From Symsagittifera roscoffensis (Eukaryota; Xenacoelomorpha; Acoela; Convolutidae): a DNA stretch of 64,000 nt. The stretch covers positions 49,907,581 through 49,971,580 of the forward strand of contig NC_087066.1 of NCBI RefSeq assembly GCF_963678635.1, given 5' to 3'. Position numbers and translations under genes: made by a program. The notes beneath the pieces were generated by a model. It did not search any database. It saw only the letters and a program-made list of their open reading frames with translations, and had not been told where the DNA came from. Positions 1 to 12,900 of the stretch are shown here, piece by piece (positions within the stretch are counted from its first letter, which is position 1; each line of letters starts with the position of its first letter).

Positions 1-1371
1 CTTCCTCTGGCTTAGTTCTAGCGCAGATGTTAATGTTTCTGCAATCTGCTGCGCTTAAAATTGATGATTTCAACCTTTGCTAACTTTAAATTGAGCAGCA
101 AAAGAGTAAGTTTTTTTGCCATTATTTAAGATTGGGTCAATTAGCATATATTTTTACTTTATAGTCGAGCGCTGAGAAGATCTGGTTAGTAATTCAATCC
201 AATAACTGAGATTTTGCAATTTTTAGCAGTTCCAATAAGAATATTGCAAATTAGAAGCCGAATTAAAACTTCAATGTCTACAGTGCTGCTTCTGCGCCAA
301 AGTTTTAGATGAACCTCCAAATAATTTTTACTCAATAAAATTTTTAGATGCCAATCATGTTTTGATGAAAATCTAAAGAATAATTTTGAGTTAATGATAC
401 AAAAATCTAAAATATTTCATCATCGTAGTGATTCAAAAAAAATTTAAGGTGCCCAAAATGGGGTCCAGGGCTATATTTAGGAAAAGTTGACTTTCGAACA
501 AGTTTGAAACCTTTTGCAAAAAAAGAAAGACTGTCATTCGAAAACATTCAGCCATCAAGCCACAAGGATAGTAAATTAGGTACAATAACGCGTAAATAAG
601 TTATTTTTTACCGAAGATTTTGCACAAAAATTAATGAACTCTTGCTTTAATATATTCAGATGGAAACTATCAAAATTTTAGCGAAGATCTACTTTTTTAT
701 TCAAAATCTATTTGCTGCATTTTTTGATCCGAACAACAAAACTTGTAGCAATGAATGCTTCTCCGATAAATATCCCGCTACTAAGAGCAAAATTTCCGAT
801 CGACATCTAGTTATTTTGCCTCAAAATGACTACAAATCAAAAAGTCAGACGAAAGAGGGTAACCAAACAAATTGTTTTTGTATAGTTTAAGTGAGCTGCT
901 ACAGATTTTTGCACCTTTGTGATAAACAAAAATGACAAAACTTTTTCGCAGGTGTTTAAAAACGCCTCAAAAACACTAAGAAACACATTTTTAAACTCAC
1001 ACTATTTGGTTACCTAGAAAATATTTTTTGCATAATTTTCATAAATTTTAGATATATAAAAAGTGAAAAAAGATTTTCAGTAAAAAATCAAGGTAACAAC
1101 TAGCTTTTAATTCTCAAATAGTAGAGTCCCCCGGTCACGAAAAAAATAGCAACAAAATTGTAAAGAAAAACTTATTCAAAACTACATGAACTCTGACAAT
1201 TTGGAAAATTCAACTTAGAAATAGCTAGTTTTTGGGAATTTAAGACACTGATACAGATTTCGTGCTAACTCTCTCATCGAATCAGAAGTCAGATTTGTGA
1301 ATGAACAAGTTCACACAAATCAGGATTAAACCGTTTTTTTCTGACAATTCAAACGAAAAACAATTCATATC
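1..1371. other. No gene seen (AT-rich, non-coding)
   Basis: AT-rich sequence with long A and T runs. The only longer open stretch (660-890, plus) has no recognisable domain, no splice partner I could find, and a composition like its surroundings, so I do not call it a gene. Confidence 0.5.
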
Positions 1372-1985
1372 GTGAATATTGTCGGTGGGAGGGGGATTTC
1401 ATTAGACCCAAATGGGGAAGAAGTTGAGCCCGGTTTTTGTAGGAATCCAATTGAAGCAGTTATTAAAGTTTCTAGTGCTATTTTGAGCGTACACAATCTC
1501 GCAATGCTATCCGAGCCGGTAAAAATTTCTTGCATTTTACCTGGTGGCCAGTTGTCTTGCGGTGTAAAGTCATCAAGTATATAAACGAGGTTATCCTATT
1601 CAGTCCTTTCGATGAGAAGTAGAGCGTACTCTATAAGTAGGCGCCACCAGAAGCTGTCAAGTCTATCTTTTGCTTGCTTCCAGGACTTGTTGAATAATTT
1701 AATAGTAGATGTTTTGTAGCAGGCTGTTGCTGGAGTGTTGACGAAAAAACGACAAATAAAGAGGTGGTTGAGTGTCAGAGGGTTGTAATAGTCAATGTCA
1801 CTGCTGACATGTGCTAGCCGACGAGAGTTAAGGATTCCCTCAGTCTCGGCTGCAAAAAAAAACAAATAGAACCCTTGATAGCCGATCAGAACCCAGATTT
1901 AGTAAGACTGCTCGTTTTACCATTGAAACATCGCTACCACATGCCGCCAAACTGAGGGACAGACAAAAGTTCTAATTGCCATCGA
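1372..1985 (-). pseudogene. BEL/Pao retrotransposon fragment: integrase C-terminus plus DUF5641 domain
   Basis: Read on the minus strand, 1865-1596 encodes the end of a BEL/Pao integrase. The block ILNSRRLAHVSSD, then NPLTLNHL, then a KxWKQAKDRLDSFWWRLLIEY stretch ending in ERTE follows the family pattern ILNSRPL..VSSD, PLTPNHFL, W..VQ...FW.RW..EYL..L..R. After a break near 1590, 1581-1372 continues with DDFTPQDNWPPGKMQEIFTG, the DUF5641 signature of BEL elements (D..TPRG.WPLGRV.E...G.D). Degraded sequence resembling the preceding integrase segment (PSVWRHVV, compare PH.GG.WER.V) reaches about 1985. Stop codons and a frame change make it a relic. No LTR was identified. It is a different part of the element from the gag-protease and RT relics at 39.6-42.5 kb. 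Confidence 0.75.
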
Positions 1986-3982
1986 GGATTTGGAGCGTTT
2001 CAATTAAGGTGGTTTTGTTGAAATTAATTGATTTTGAGCGTAATTGAAAGTAGCGTGGTGAGAGATTAAAAGCTTAGGTGTGTCTCTCCCAGCAACGAAG
2101 CGTCTTATTGCAATTAGGACCTTCCGATAAAAATTTGTAGCTTTAACTACCTAAAATTAGATGTTTGGGAAGGTAGCCCTCTCAGTTGTATAATCTTTTG
2201 GCAGCATGAAATTGATTTGTAGCATTAACTTGATGTTTGGAAATAATTTGCGAAAAACGAGAAAAAAAATGTAGATAGCCAAGATGATAAATTTGCGAAA
2301 TTGATGCCTCTCGACAAAAAATTCATTTGACAGTTTTAGATGCCTCAATGCCCTTAGATGCCTCAATGCCCTTAGATGCCTCAAAATTAACACGCAGTAG
2401 AACTAAAAAATTTGCTGCAAGCTATCATTGACCTGAAAAAAGCAATTCTAGAGTTAATTACGAGTTTTTTTTTTACTTACAAAACACCTTAAGTTATAAG
2501 CGCTGATGCTCAAAACAGTTTTTCATGTTTAATTTGGCTTGTCGAAAATGTCAATGCGTTATAGACAACAAATTAACATCTTCGCGAAAATCTATCCCGC
2601 TTCGAATGTTACAGCAGTTGTTTTGTGTCATCTTATGTTTTCTACTTATTTTAAATACATCTTAAGCACAAAATTAAAAAGAGTAACTTATTTCAATGAT
2701 GACGAAAAATGTCAAGAGAGTACCTTCTGTTTGAGAGACTAGCTTCTTCGATGAAATCTAGCAAAGGCTCAGTAGTGATCGCAAGATGAAGTGTTTACAA
2801 ATAACATTATGGTAACAAATTTTTTAAAATCGGTTTTTATTGGAACATTTGAGACAGCGCCGCTTGCCAAAATTCGAGAAAAAAAAATAGATTTCGAAAA
2901 ATTATATCTATCAAATTGAATGCAGCTAGTTTTTAAAATCATGCCAAAACAAAAAAATAAACTTAGCTTTGGTAAAAAAAATTAGGCGGTGACCAAGCCA
3001 AAAATACCTTAAGCAGAAATCCTTTAATTAGTTAAGTTTTCAAAAATATCCTCTTTGATTTAACTGGTTCGTAAATAATTTTTTTTTGTGTTTCGCAAAT
3101 TATTTTCTAGTGTCGTAAATAGTTTTCTTGAGTTTGTGTCTATAACTCGTGTTCTTTAATAATTTTTCTTCCTTCTGTCTCCGCCGTCTCAAGTTTAAAA
3201 AACCATGCAACATTAAATTGTAAAAAACAAAAACAAAAACTTAACAGCTTGGTTGCAGCGCTGTTTTAGGTGTTGGATGAAAAAAGTTGCCACAGCATAA
3301 AGTTGGATTAAAAGCAAATATTGATATAGTCTTTTATTGTAATTTAAAGGAAAAGGTACAAAAAATCCATGAAAAAATGAAAACAAGCAATCTAAAAAAA
3401 TGTTTGAAGAAAATCTGCTTTTTAGGTTCAAAAAAATATTTTTTCTTGCGTTTTTAGCTTTCAGATATTGAAAAAAGATCTTAATGATTGACACTTCATA
3501 ATAAAACCAATGCACGTGGACAAAATTGGGTAAATGAATAGTATTTTAATCTGCTGGCACATTTAGTAATTAAAATCAACTTGAAAAAACATCAACTCAA
3601 TGAAGATTTGCTGGTCACCTGCAATTTCGTCATTAATCAATAATTTAATTATGATTAAACAAACTTATTTTAAACGAGCTTGAAAATAAATCAACCCTCA
3701 AATTGCGAGATATGGAACAGTTTTCAAGGTTTTTATTGCAAAAAAAACACGATCTCAATAAAAAAAAAACATACAAAAAATCCGACCAAAAGAGACACTT
3801 AACCAACAGAGTAATATATGAGTCAAATTGCGGTATTTGTCGAGCTAAAAATGTATCAAAGATTTTCCTGAACTTCTATGTCATTGAGTATTTGACATTG
3901 TTTCGGGGTGACATGATTCAGATGGCAGTTATTGTTCTGATTATTTGAAAAAAAGGGAGGATTTTTGTAATTGGGTGTGTTG
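1986..3982. other. No gene seen; short 20-bp tandem repeat
   Basis: Non-coding AT-rich sequence. At about 2337-2386 a unit of roughly 20 bases containing TAGATGCCTCAATGCCCT is repeated two and a half times. Open stretches at 2539-2742, 3213-3515 and 3703-3948 have low-complexity composition and no family I recognise. Confidence 0.5.
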
Positions 3983-4358
3983 CAGACTTGTTAACGGGCC
4001 GCCATAATTTAGGCCCGGCCCGATATAATTCAAGTCGAGCCCGTTGGCGGCCCGATAAACAGGGAATTTATTTAATATCGGCCCGTTGGGGCCCGTTGCT
4101 GCTTTTTTGGTAAAAAAAAAACAAATTTGTTTCAAAACAATTTTACTTAATTGTTTTACTTATTTATAAAGACCTTTTTAAAAAGATTTCGTGCTTCGTG
4201 TCACGTCGAATTTGTTTTTGCAGTGAATCGGCAGTGAACGTAGCAGCCATGTCGTTTAGTAGTCATGTCGTCAATAAAAGTAAGGCCCGTTGACAAAAGT
4301 GAAAACCTCGGCCCGGCCCGTTGAAACCCACGGGCGTCCCGGCCCGTTGACAAGTATG
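3983..4358. mobile_element. Non-autonomous hAT-like element, 376 bp, with TSD
   Basis: The left end reads CAGACTTGTTAACGGGCC and the reverse complement of the right end reads CATACTTGTCAACGGGCC, an 18-bp terminal inverted repeat with two mismatches. It is flanked by an 8-bp target duplication, GTGTGTTG at 3975-3982 and GTGTGTTA at 4359-4366 (7 of 8 match). CA-starting ends and 8-bp duplications are hallmarks of hAT transposons. The subterminal regions are full of GGCCCG motifs and far more GC-rich than the surroundings. There is no transposase; the open stretch overlapping the right end (4290-4658) is not family-like. Confidence 0.8.
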
Positions 4359-5149
4359 GTGTGTTATAGTTTTGTTTTCTTGTTTTCAGTTTTCCACGCA
4401 AAATCAGCTACCGCGATAAATTATCTGAGTGAGTTGAGTGATATTTTATACTATAGCGTTTTCAGTTGTGATACGAACGACTTTTTAAAAAAAGTTCAAA
4501 AAACTTTCCCAGTGTCGAGAGAAACCGGTTTGAAATTTTTGATTTTTTTCAGAAAAGCGTACCATAAAATAAATTGCATATGGAAAACAACGGAAAATCA
4601 GGCGATAAAAATCATGAAGATGTCTGAAAAAAAACTATTATTATCTCAAATGAGCTAAGAAGTAGTTTTAATTGATTTTTCAAGAAATTAAGTATGTCTG
4701 AGCAGCAGCAAAAATATAGCAAAAATTGAGCGGCAGAACTTTATCACAGAGGCAAATTTGCAGTCCGCATACACAAGCAAAAGTATGACTAATAACGCTA
4801 CTGGGAGAAACTGAATGAGTACAACTTTGAGTCTTCGAAATTTCTCAAGTGAGGCACGCCAATTATGAGTCTACATAATTGCTAAGTGACAACAGCCAAT
4901 TATGACGCATTAGCAGTACCAGGCAAATTGAAAAAAGAAATTTACCAAGTAACATGCCTCAATTTATAGAGCGGACGCATTTTAGCTAGTATACGAAAAA
5001 GCTCAATAAAAACATCCGACACTGCACAGGTTTGAACCCTTTTATTTTGATGCTGGTCTCCTTCCTTCCCTGCTTCTACGACAGATCCATGATACCTTGA
5101 AGCTAAAGTGCTATTTGTAATATAATAGTTGGTTATTGATCAAAAGAAA
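4359..5149. other. No gene seen
   Basis: AT-rich sequence between the hAT element and the first SINE remnants. I see no exon-like open frame with splice sites and no repeat I can define. Confidence 0.5.
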
Positions 5150-5520
5150 CACATTTGGTGGCAATAATATTTGCGACTTAGGTTGGAAAAAAAGAGAGCT
5201 CATACTATAACACAAGCTTTGCCTGTGTAAAAACACAAGCTTTGCTTGCTTCGCCAACACTTGCGAGAACAAGACCAAAAAGCAGCTCTATCAAGTGACA
5301 TAAGAAAAATTAGAAATAAGCCTCGAATAATATAGGCTTTGCTTGCGTAACAACGGCGTTGCTTGTGTTAGACACAGAGGCGAAGCTGCGCGTCGCAAAC
5401 TCTTGCGAGAACAAGACCAAAAAGCAGCTCTATCAAGTGGCATAAGAAAAAGTAGAAGTAAGCCTCGAATAACATAGGCTTTGCTTGTGTAAAAACGTTT
5501 TTTTTTGTACGGGAAAAAGT
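5150..5520 (-). repeat. SINE-1 tail fragments, concatenated
   Basis: Two successive partial copies of the SINE-1 body: GAACAAGACCAAAAAGCAGC followed by an AAG..AGAAATAAGCCTCGAAT block occurs near 5270 and again near 5407. CACAGAGGCGAAGC sits between them near 5385. A local GGCTTTGCTTG motif repeats at about 5334 and 5476. No tRNA-like head is attached. Confidence 0.55.
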
Positions 5521-5639
5521 CCGTCCAGTTCCCGATTACAAGTCGCTTGCTCTCGCAATTGAAAATATTTCTGCTTGATATATTCTGCTGGGAATTGTGA
5601 AAAATCTAATTAACTCAATGTGTTATTTGGCTCGTTCCA

Positions 5640-5990
5640 ATTTATTAATATATGCGCTTTGCAACAGATAGCTAAGACACGACAAAAAGCAGTTCTATAA
5701 AGTGCAATAAAAAGTAGAAATAAGCCTCGAAGTGTAAGAATTCGGCTACCTCTCGGATTCGATCTGCGACATAGTCGTACGCACTAACCACTTAGCCACT
5801 GACACTCAATAAATCACAAAACCTAGCCCCAAATAAAGCAGAGAACAGATGCTATGAAATTTGCAATGCTACAGATAGTGATTATTGCAAAAGTGCCACC
5901 AAATAAAAAAAGAACACATTAATGAACACTTTTATTTGCGAGTTAGGTTAGAAACAAAAGACGGTTCGTACTAATAAACTAATGCTCACA
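5640..5990 (-). repeat. tRNA-derived SINE (family SINE-1)
   Basis: On the minus strand, sequence near 5810-5745 has a pol III A box (TGGCTAAGTGG, within GTGGCTAAGTGGTTAGTGCG) and, about 30 bases on, a B box (GATCGAATCC). This is the layout of a tRNA head. It is followed by a body matching the other SINE-1 copies (GAGGCTTATTTCTACTTTTT, then a block ending in GCTGCTTTTTGT). The upstream part (AGCATCTGTTCTCTGC, then CTAACCTAACTCGCAAATAA) recurs at 7.7 kb, 9.7 kb and 44.9 kb. Confidence 0.7.
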
Positions 5991-6467
5991 AGCTAACCAG
6001 TGTAATTAGCGAAGAGAATGAATTGAGCTTCGACATAGAAAAAACTTGTACAGCTTCCGGGTAAAGTATTTCGTTCTTGTCGACCAACAACTCAACTTGA
6101 TAACTAAAATTTTCTTATGTATACCTCTTATAGCAAATTAAATTGGAAATCAATTTGTACATCTAATCAGTTTATTTACAATAGAACACAGCAAAATGGT
6201 AAATGATAGAGTTATTGTTTTTATCTATAATCTGGAGAAAATTCAAGTGTTAATGTCATGTAATTCGATATCACTGGAACTTCTTTTGGGTACCCTAAAA
6301 CACAGACTAACAATAACCACTATTTCAATAATACATTTGAAGAAGGTTTAGTTAGCTTCAGGGAATTTCGCAAGCGATTGTAAGCCTGTTAATATTTTAA
6401 GGCAGCATGATCAATTTTTTCAACATTTCAGTACCGGCGTACGCAGGAATTTTTCGGCAAAAAAAAT

Positions 6468-6590
6468 CTAGTTTTTGTTCCTAAACCTACCAAAAACTGC
6501 TCCTAATTTTTGTTCTTAGACCTAGATTTTTAAAATGAAAAGAACGAAAATTAGGAGCATTTTTTGGTAGTTTGAGGAACAAAAACTAGT
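6468..6590. repeat. Foldback element with ~50-bp arms
   Basis: CTAGTTTTTGTTCCT..GCTCCTAATTTTTGTTCTT (about 6468-6517) is followed by its near-perfect reverse complement (about 6539-6590), with a loop of about 20 bases. It lies 0.4 kb beyond the ENPP stop codon and could form a transcript hairpin. Confidence 0.7.
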
Positions 6591-6625
6591 TTTTTTTTGA
6601 CGCGCAATCCTTCTGATCACGGTCA

Positions 6626-6631
6626 TTTATT
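6626..6631 (-). other. Possible poly(A) signal for the ENPP gene
   Basis: AATAAA on the minus strand, about 370 bases past the ENPP stop codon. It is the first one I noticed downstream. AT-rich sequence makes chance matches common. Confidence 0.25.
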
Positions 6632-6998
6632 CAAAAAATATATATTATATATATTTCTTTTTCAGCCGGTAGGACTGCGATCAATTTTATCATTCGATTC
6701 GTAATAGCTTTTTGCAGCAATAATTTCGTTGCTTCAGTTACGACATCTTAGAGAGTCGGTGACTGTTTATCGCTATAACTTCGTTTAAGAAACTCAAATT
6801 TCAATCTAGTTTTTCTAAACAGGCCAGCTTTTTGGAATACTTACAGCAAACCAAATAACGACTAAGAAGGCTTCAATATGATACCATACTCTATAAAACG
6901 AATCCTTGCGGTACCTGAGTTTCAGCTAAAAACATCCGAATACAAAATTCACCCTCACCTACGATAATCGAAACAGAGATCATAAAACGAGGAATAAC

Positions 6999-9900
6999 TC
7001 ACGTATATTGTGACTCAATTCTCTGTTTTCTGATGATGAGAAAGACGACCATTGAGAGGAAAGACAGACAGATGACTGATGCGACTGCTATCACCACAAA
7101 GGGGTGCAGTGGCTTGCTAGTCTGTGGGTTCCGCTTCAACATTCCCGCCAGGGCGTATCCGTCTCCACTTTGAGTCTGTGGCTGATCCTCCGAGGAGGGA
7201 TCCACTTGCATGACGTCACAGATGAGGAAGAACACGTCAGTTATGGAGCCAGACACTGGAATGGGCTGAGCCACGAATTCTGAAAACCATCACAGAAATC
7301 AGTTATTATTGCACAAATCACATAGAACACAGAGGCGAAGCTTCGCAAACACAAGCGAGAGAAAGATAAAAAAAAGCTCTAGAAAATGGAATAAGAAATT
7401 CTCAAACAAATCAAGATAAATACCAATTTAAATATAGAAAATTTCATTTAGTACATGGAAAACCAACATACATTGTCAAATAAAAATGTACACAGAGGCG
7501 AAGCTTCGCTCCGCAAACACTCGCGAGAACACGAGAAAAAGCAACTCTGTACAGTGCAATAATAAAAATTAGAAATTAGCCTCGAATTAATTATTTAAAA
7601 AATCGGCCACCTCTCAGAATCGTACTTACGACCCAGTTATTACGAGACTCAGACACTAATCCCTCAGTCAGCGAAGCATTATTGATACCAAACACTAGCC
7701 AAAAAATAACCAGAGAACAGATGCTATGCTATTTCCAATGCTACATTGAAATTGCCAAATAAGTGAACACTTTTAACGAACACTTTTATTTGCGAGTTAG
7801 GTTAGAAAAAAAGAAGGGTTCGTAATAATACACTGTGCTGATCGCAAGGGTAACAATGTTTAAAAACTCTTGTAGTCCTCAATTAGTCCATACACTTCAA
7901 TTGTCGGTCGATAATATTTGCATGCTTAATTAGCAGATATTTACCAATGCATCACATGAAAATTTGAAACATTCGTGCAAAATGGGGTATTAACGCAAGA
8001 AAGCTGAACTTCTGTGCGATGCTTTGTTAAATATCTGCTAATTAAACATGCGAAAAATAACGACAGGGAGTTCAATGGTTGAGATCAAGTGAGAGGTGAA
8101 AGATAACTTTCGAAACATTGTTACAGTTGTCTGAGACTTTGTAGAGGCGAAACTGGACTAAGCAATTTTCAAGCTAAAAATTGGCAAAGCCGAGCTTGAA
8201 TTGATATTTGAACAAAAAAAACATTTTTCCGCTGACGGTATTCCAACTTTCGATCTAAAAATTATATTGACACTGTTTTTTATAAAAATAATCCAATTTG
8301 AGAAAATTGGATCAACGAGTAAAAATTTTATTTCGCTGCGAAATCTGATAATTTTAAATTCCACTTTCGAAACCAGAAATTGATCACGTTTTTGGTGATC
8401 TTAACACCTTTGCTGCTGGATAGCGGAGATTGCAAAGGTAATGAACTGAACTTAAAAAAATCAAAAGTCAAGGCGCGAAATAGTAAAACTAAGCCTGAAT
8501 AAATTAAAGACTTTTCTGGAAAAAAATCAAGACGAATGTCTGAACTGAGTTATTTAGAGTTTAATCTCTGGACAATTCTATCAAATGCACTTGATACAAT
8601 AATTGTTATAAATGAGAATGATTGTTAGATTATCCAGTCGGAAAAAATGAAACTGCTTATGTCAGATATATTTTGCACCGATAGGAATCACATAAATTAA
8701 ATACTCATTGAAGCCTAAATTATCCTATTTGCCTCAGAAAAACTTTTTGTTCAATTCCACTCTTTTTTTTCAAACCGAAGACTTTTTGACTTTAATAAAA
8801 TAGCTGTATGAATGCATTCTGCGGTATATACGCGGACCGATCTTTGCCGTTCGTTTTTGTACTTTCAAGCTTTTCTACTTGAAAAACATAGCCAATCGAA
8901 GATTGGAAAAGAGTAATAAACGCAAAAAACACGGACTTTCTTTAAAAAATCTCTTGAAAAAATCTCAACTTTAGATTTTCAAAGAAAAAATAGATACCCT
9001 TTAAGCTCTTTGAATTTCTAGAACAATTAATGATTGGCGCTTTTTTGATAAAATGAACCCAACTTGAGAAAACTGGATCAATAGGTAAAATTTTTATTGC
9101 GCTAGGAAATCTTAAAATAAATTCCACTTTCGAAACTAGAAATCGTTCACGTTTTTTTGCGCCATTTCCACATTCGTATTTGGAGAGTGCTAATTAGGTC
9201 TTTCAGCAGATGAAATTCAATTGAACTCAAAAAGTGCATTATACCTAAGTGCATCAATATTTGAAGACTTTTTCCTGCAAAAATATCAGCAAGGCTTATA
9301 TAAGTCTACACTACGTTCATTACTCTTAATTAGATGACCGCGAGCCTGAATTTATTCAAGATTATTCAATATTTCGAATTGCCAAAAATATTCCAGTTTC
9401 CAGTACTTCCACAAAACCTGGTTAAACTTTTCTCCCTAAAACTTGAATCTGAACAAAGGCGAAGCTGCACTTAGCAAAAAACAAATAACAATACGCCAAG
9501 AAGTAGCTTTAAAAGGTTTAAGAAAAAAACAAGAAATGATAAAATAACGACTGCCCTCTACAAGACTTGATCCACAGACCTCCAGCAGCCAAATCGACTC
9601 TCTTACAACAGAGCCAGTGATGCTTAAAGCGCTGAAACGCTAGTCACTAATGAAGCGGAGAACACATACTATTACACTGCCAATGCATTGCAGCAAAGTG
9701 CCAATAAATGAGCACTTTAAATTGCGAGCTTGTGTAAAAACAGATTGGACGCCTAATCAACTAATTAGAACAACGGATAGATTAGTATCTGGAATAGAAA
9801 ACTCCTCAAATTTGTGGCTGGCAATTCTATTTTTAAAGCAACAAGAAAAAATTGCAAATATGAAAACCAGTTCACTTTTTTTTCCGGAATGAATATATCT

Positions 9901-12900
9901 TAATAAAATCTTGGCAATCGTAATGGAGAAGTATCAAACCTATTTCAGAATGGAAAAAGATTTTTGAACAAAAGCGACTGTAGCGGTTGTGTACACCTCC
10001 ACTCTCCAGACATCAAAAGTAAAGCTCATAGATGTCAAAATTTGCGGAAATTGACTTACTGCATTGATAGAATGAATTAAGCGACACTTGATCTAGAGTG
10101 AAAAACTTCTAGTGACGCGATTCGAACCTGTTCCAAAGGCAAGCAGGGCAGTATTTGCGTATGACTGCGAGTTCAAATCCACTCCATCCAGCAACGCGTA
10201 CATGGGTTCTCTAGCCTGAAACAAAAGGCGAGCACTAACAGTATAACAAACAGCAAGCGCTAACTAAACATGCATGCATGCTAAAAGAGCACAACAGCGG
10301 TTAAACGTAACAAGTTGTGATTGCCTTTCCTTTGTGGATAAAAGGTCTTAAATCCAAGATCTGAAGAGACTAACAATTCATTACAGTATTCATTGCGCTC
10401 GAGGTTTATGAATAATTTGTCCTTAATAACAATGGTTGCTTTTAACTGACGGTTTATGTCATCTCTGATAATCTTCTTGTGCTCGATAACCAAATTAAAT
10501 TACTCTTACCAGGCCTGAAATCATTCAGCAAAAATCATAATTAACCTCACAGCACGTCAATTAGTGCAATTTTTCTCGCCAATTTTAATTTTTGTTGACC
10601 AAAAAATTAGAGGACTACCAAAATGAAGGACAAACTCATTTTGTTTATGAACAAACAGCGAGTGTGTCTAACTAAGCGAAGAGTTGTTTGATTGTAAGTG
10701 AAGTGAAGATAGTTTGTAGAGGAGCCAGCATTTACCTGTGTGGCCATGACGAAGTGATGGTCTGCGACTATGAGTGCCTGTGGAGGGTAGAGTGACTCAC
10801 TCAGTCTGCTCCCCACTCTCATGTCCAACTCCTCCGTGCTGTACACCTTCAGCTCAGTCGTCACTTGCTCCAGCTCAGAGATCAGATACTAAGCCACAAT
10901 TCAAACATTTCAGCATGTCATTCCAGCACGCTAATGGAAAACTGATTTTACTTAACACGTTGTTCCAATAAAAAAATATTAATTCCAATCTGATAACGCT
11001 TTCTAATCGCAAGCGTAAATATATGAAAATCGTCAAAAATTCTAGAGATGGTCTTAATTTTCTAAAATTTGACTTTTCATTTTAGGTCTTTCATTCTGTT
11101 AACCAATTTTGCTTAGCCTGTAAATTTATTTAGATTCATTTTACCACAATTCAAATGCAAGCAAGTAACAGAAAAACTTTATTTGAAACAACTTTTACTT
11201 CATCGCGAAAAAACTAGAGCCACAGACTGAACTTCAGAAAAGCACATAAGCGCCAGGCCAGGCAAAGTAGTGATACCGATGCGTTCTTATCGCTGTAGAG
11301 TGAAAAGTACTGAGACTGGATCCGAGGAGGCATGAAGCTGACGTCATTGAACACATTGCCGGCCGACTTGGACAAGACGTCGTCGTAGAGGTTGACGAAG
11401 TAGAAGTTGTCTGCTGTCCTAGCTCTGTTGCCAGTCACTATTACATTGAAGTCTTCAAGATCTAATTCTTTGGCCAGAGACTTCATATGTTGGCAGTGTT
11501 GGAACAGATGATGTTTGGCCGTCGCTAGCACCCTATAAATAGCATTTAATAAAAGAAAATTAGAAAAAACTTAAGTTTTTGTATGAATCATACGAGAATG
11601 AAGTGTTGTCTAAAATATCAAACATAGCCATTAGACAGTTGGAAAAGTGTATAAAAACAAGGAAACCAAAAAAAAATTGGTTAAAGACTTCTGAGCATTT
11701 GTTAACTCTTAAACTATAACACGTGGAAGCTTTTTGAATTGCAAATATTGTTTATGACTGACAATATTTTTCATTAATTCATCGCATTAACAGAAAAAAG
11801 GATCAATAAATAATTTTGTTGGTCTAGAAATTCAAAACATAGCCAACTGACAGTTGGAAGAGATTAATGAACGCAAGAAAACTGAAAAGAAAAACTGGCT
11901 TGTTTTTTCAAAATTTTTCAACTTTTGAAAAAAAAACAGATGGCCTTAAAGCTCTTTGAATTTGTAGAACAATCTATGATGGAGACTTTGATGTTAAAAT
12001 TAACCGAATTTGAGAAAACTGGACAAACAGGTAAAACTTTTATTTCGCTGGGAAATCTGATAATTTATTTCCATTTTGGGAAATTAGAAGTCGACCACGT
12101 TTTTCGTGACCTTTACAAATCTGCTGTTCGATAGTAGATTTTGCCTTCCTTTCAACAAAAGAAATGCACTGAACTTAAAAAGTAATTACAAGTCAAACCG
12201 CGAAAAATAAAAATTGAGCGTGAACAAATTTTAAGAATTTCTCCTGAAAAAAAATCAGCAAGACCTCTATAAGAGTACTCATTACGTTCATTACTTTTAA
12301 AAACCACCAGTCAAGCCACGAAAAAAAAATTGAGCATGAACAAACTTTTTCCTAAAAAAAAACAAAAAAAAATCACTACGTTCATTAATCTTAAAAATTA
12401 ACATCCATTTTTAAAAATAGAATTTATTCACGTTTTTTGTGACTTTAACACTTTTTTTAATTGATAAGCGTTATTTTAAAGCGTTTGCCTTCCTTTTAAC
12501 AAAACAATAAAGTGAAATTCAAAAGAAATCAAAAATCGGACCATGAAAAACTTTGCGCGTGAGCAACTTTTTCCCCTAAAATAAACAAGAAAACTCATTA
12601 GACCTATTTAAATGAAAATCACTTTAAGGTAGCCGAGAGACAATGGGAATAGAGTCAATGAACGCAAGTAATCAGAAAAAATACTGGCTTGTTTTTTGAA
12701 AAAAATCTCAACTTTCGAATATCCAAGAAAAAACTGCCTTTAAGCCCTTTGAATTTCTAAAACAATTTATGATTGACAATTCTTTATATAAAAATAATCC
12801 AATTTGAGAAAATTGGATCAGTAAGTAAAAATTCTATTTCACTGCGAAATCTGATAATTTTTCAATTCCATTTTCGAAATCAGAAATGGATCACGTTTTT

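Noticed and set aside
660-890. 76-codon plus-strand ORF
   Set aside because: No domain, no splice partners, composition like the flanking non-coding sequence.
4290-4658. 122-codon ORF
   Set aside because: Crosses the right end of the hAT-like element into AT-rich flank, with no domain.
10128-10215. tRNA-like sequence (GAGTTCAAATCC as B box) on the plus strand
   Set aside because: The minus strand is ENPP exon 7: acceptor and donor present, phases fit exons 6 and 8 exactly, and the resulting protein aligns with the family. The B-box resemblance is chance.
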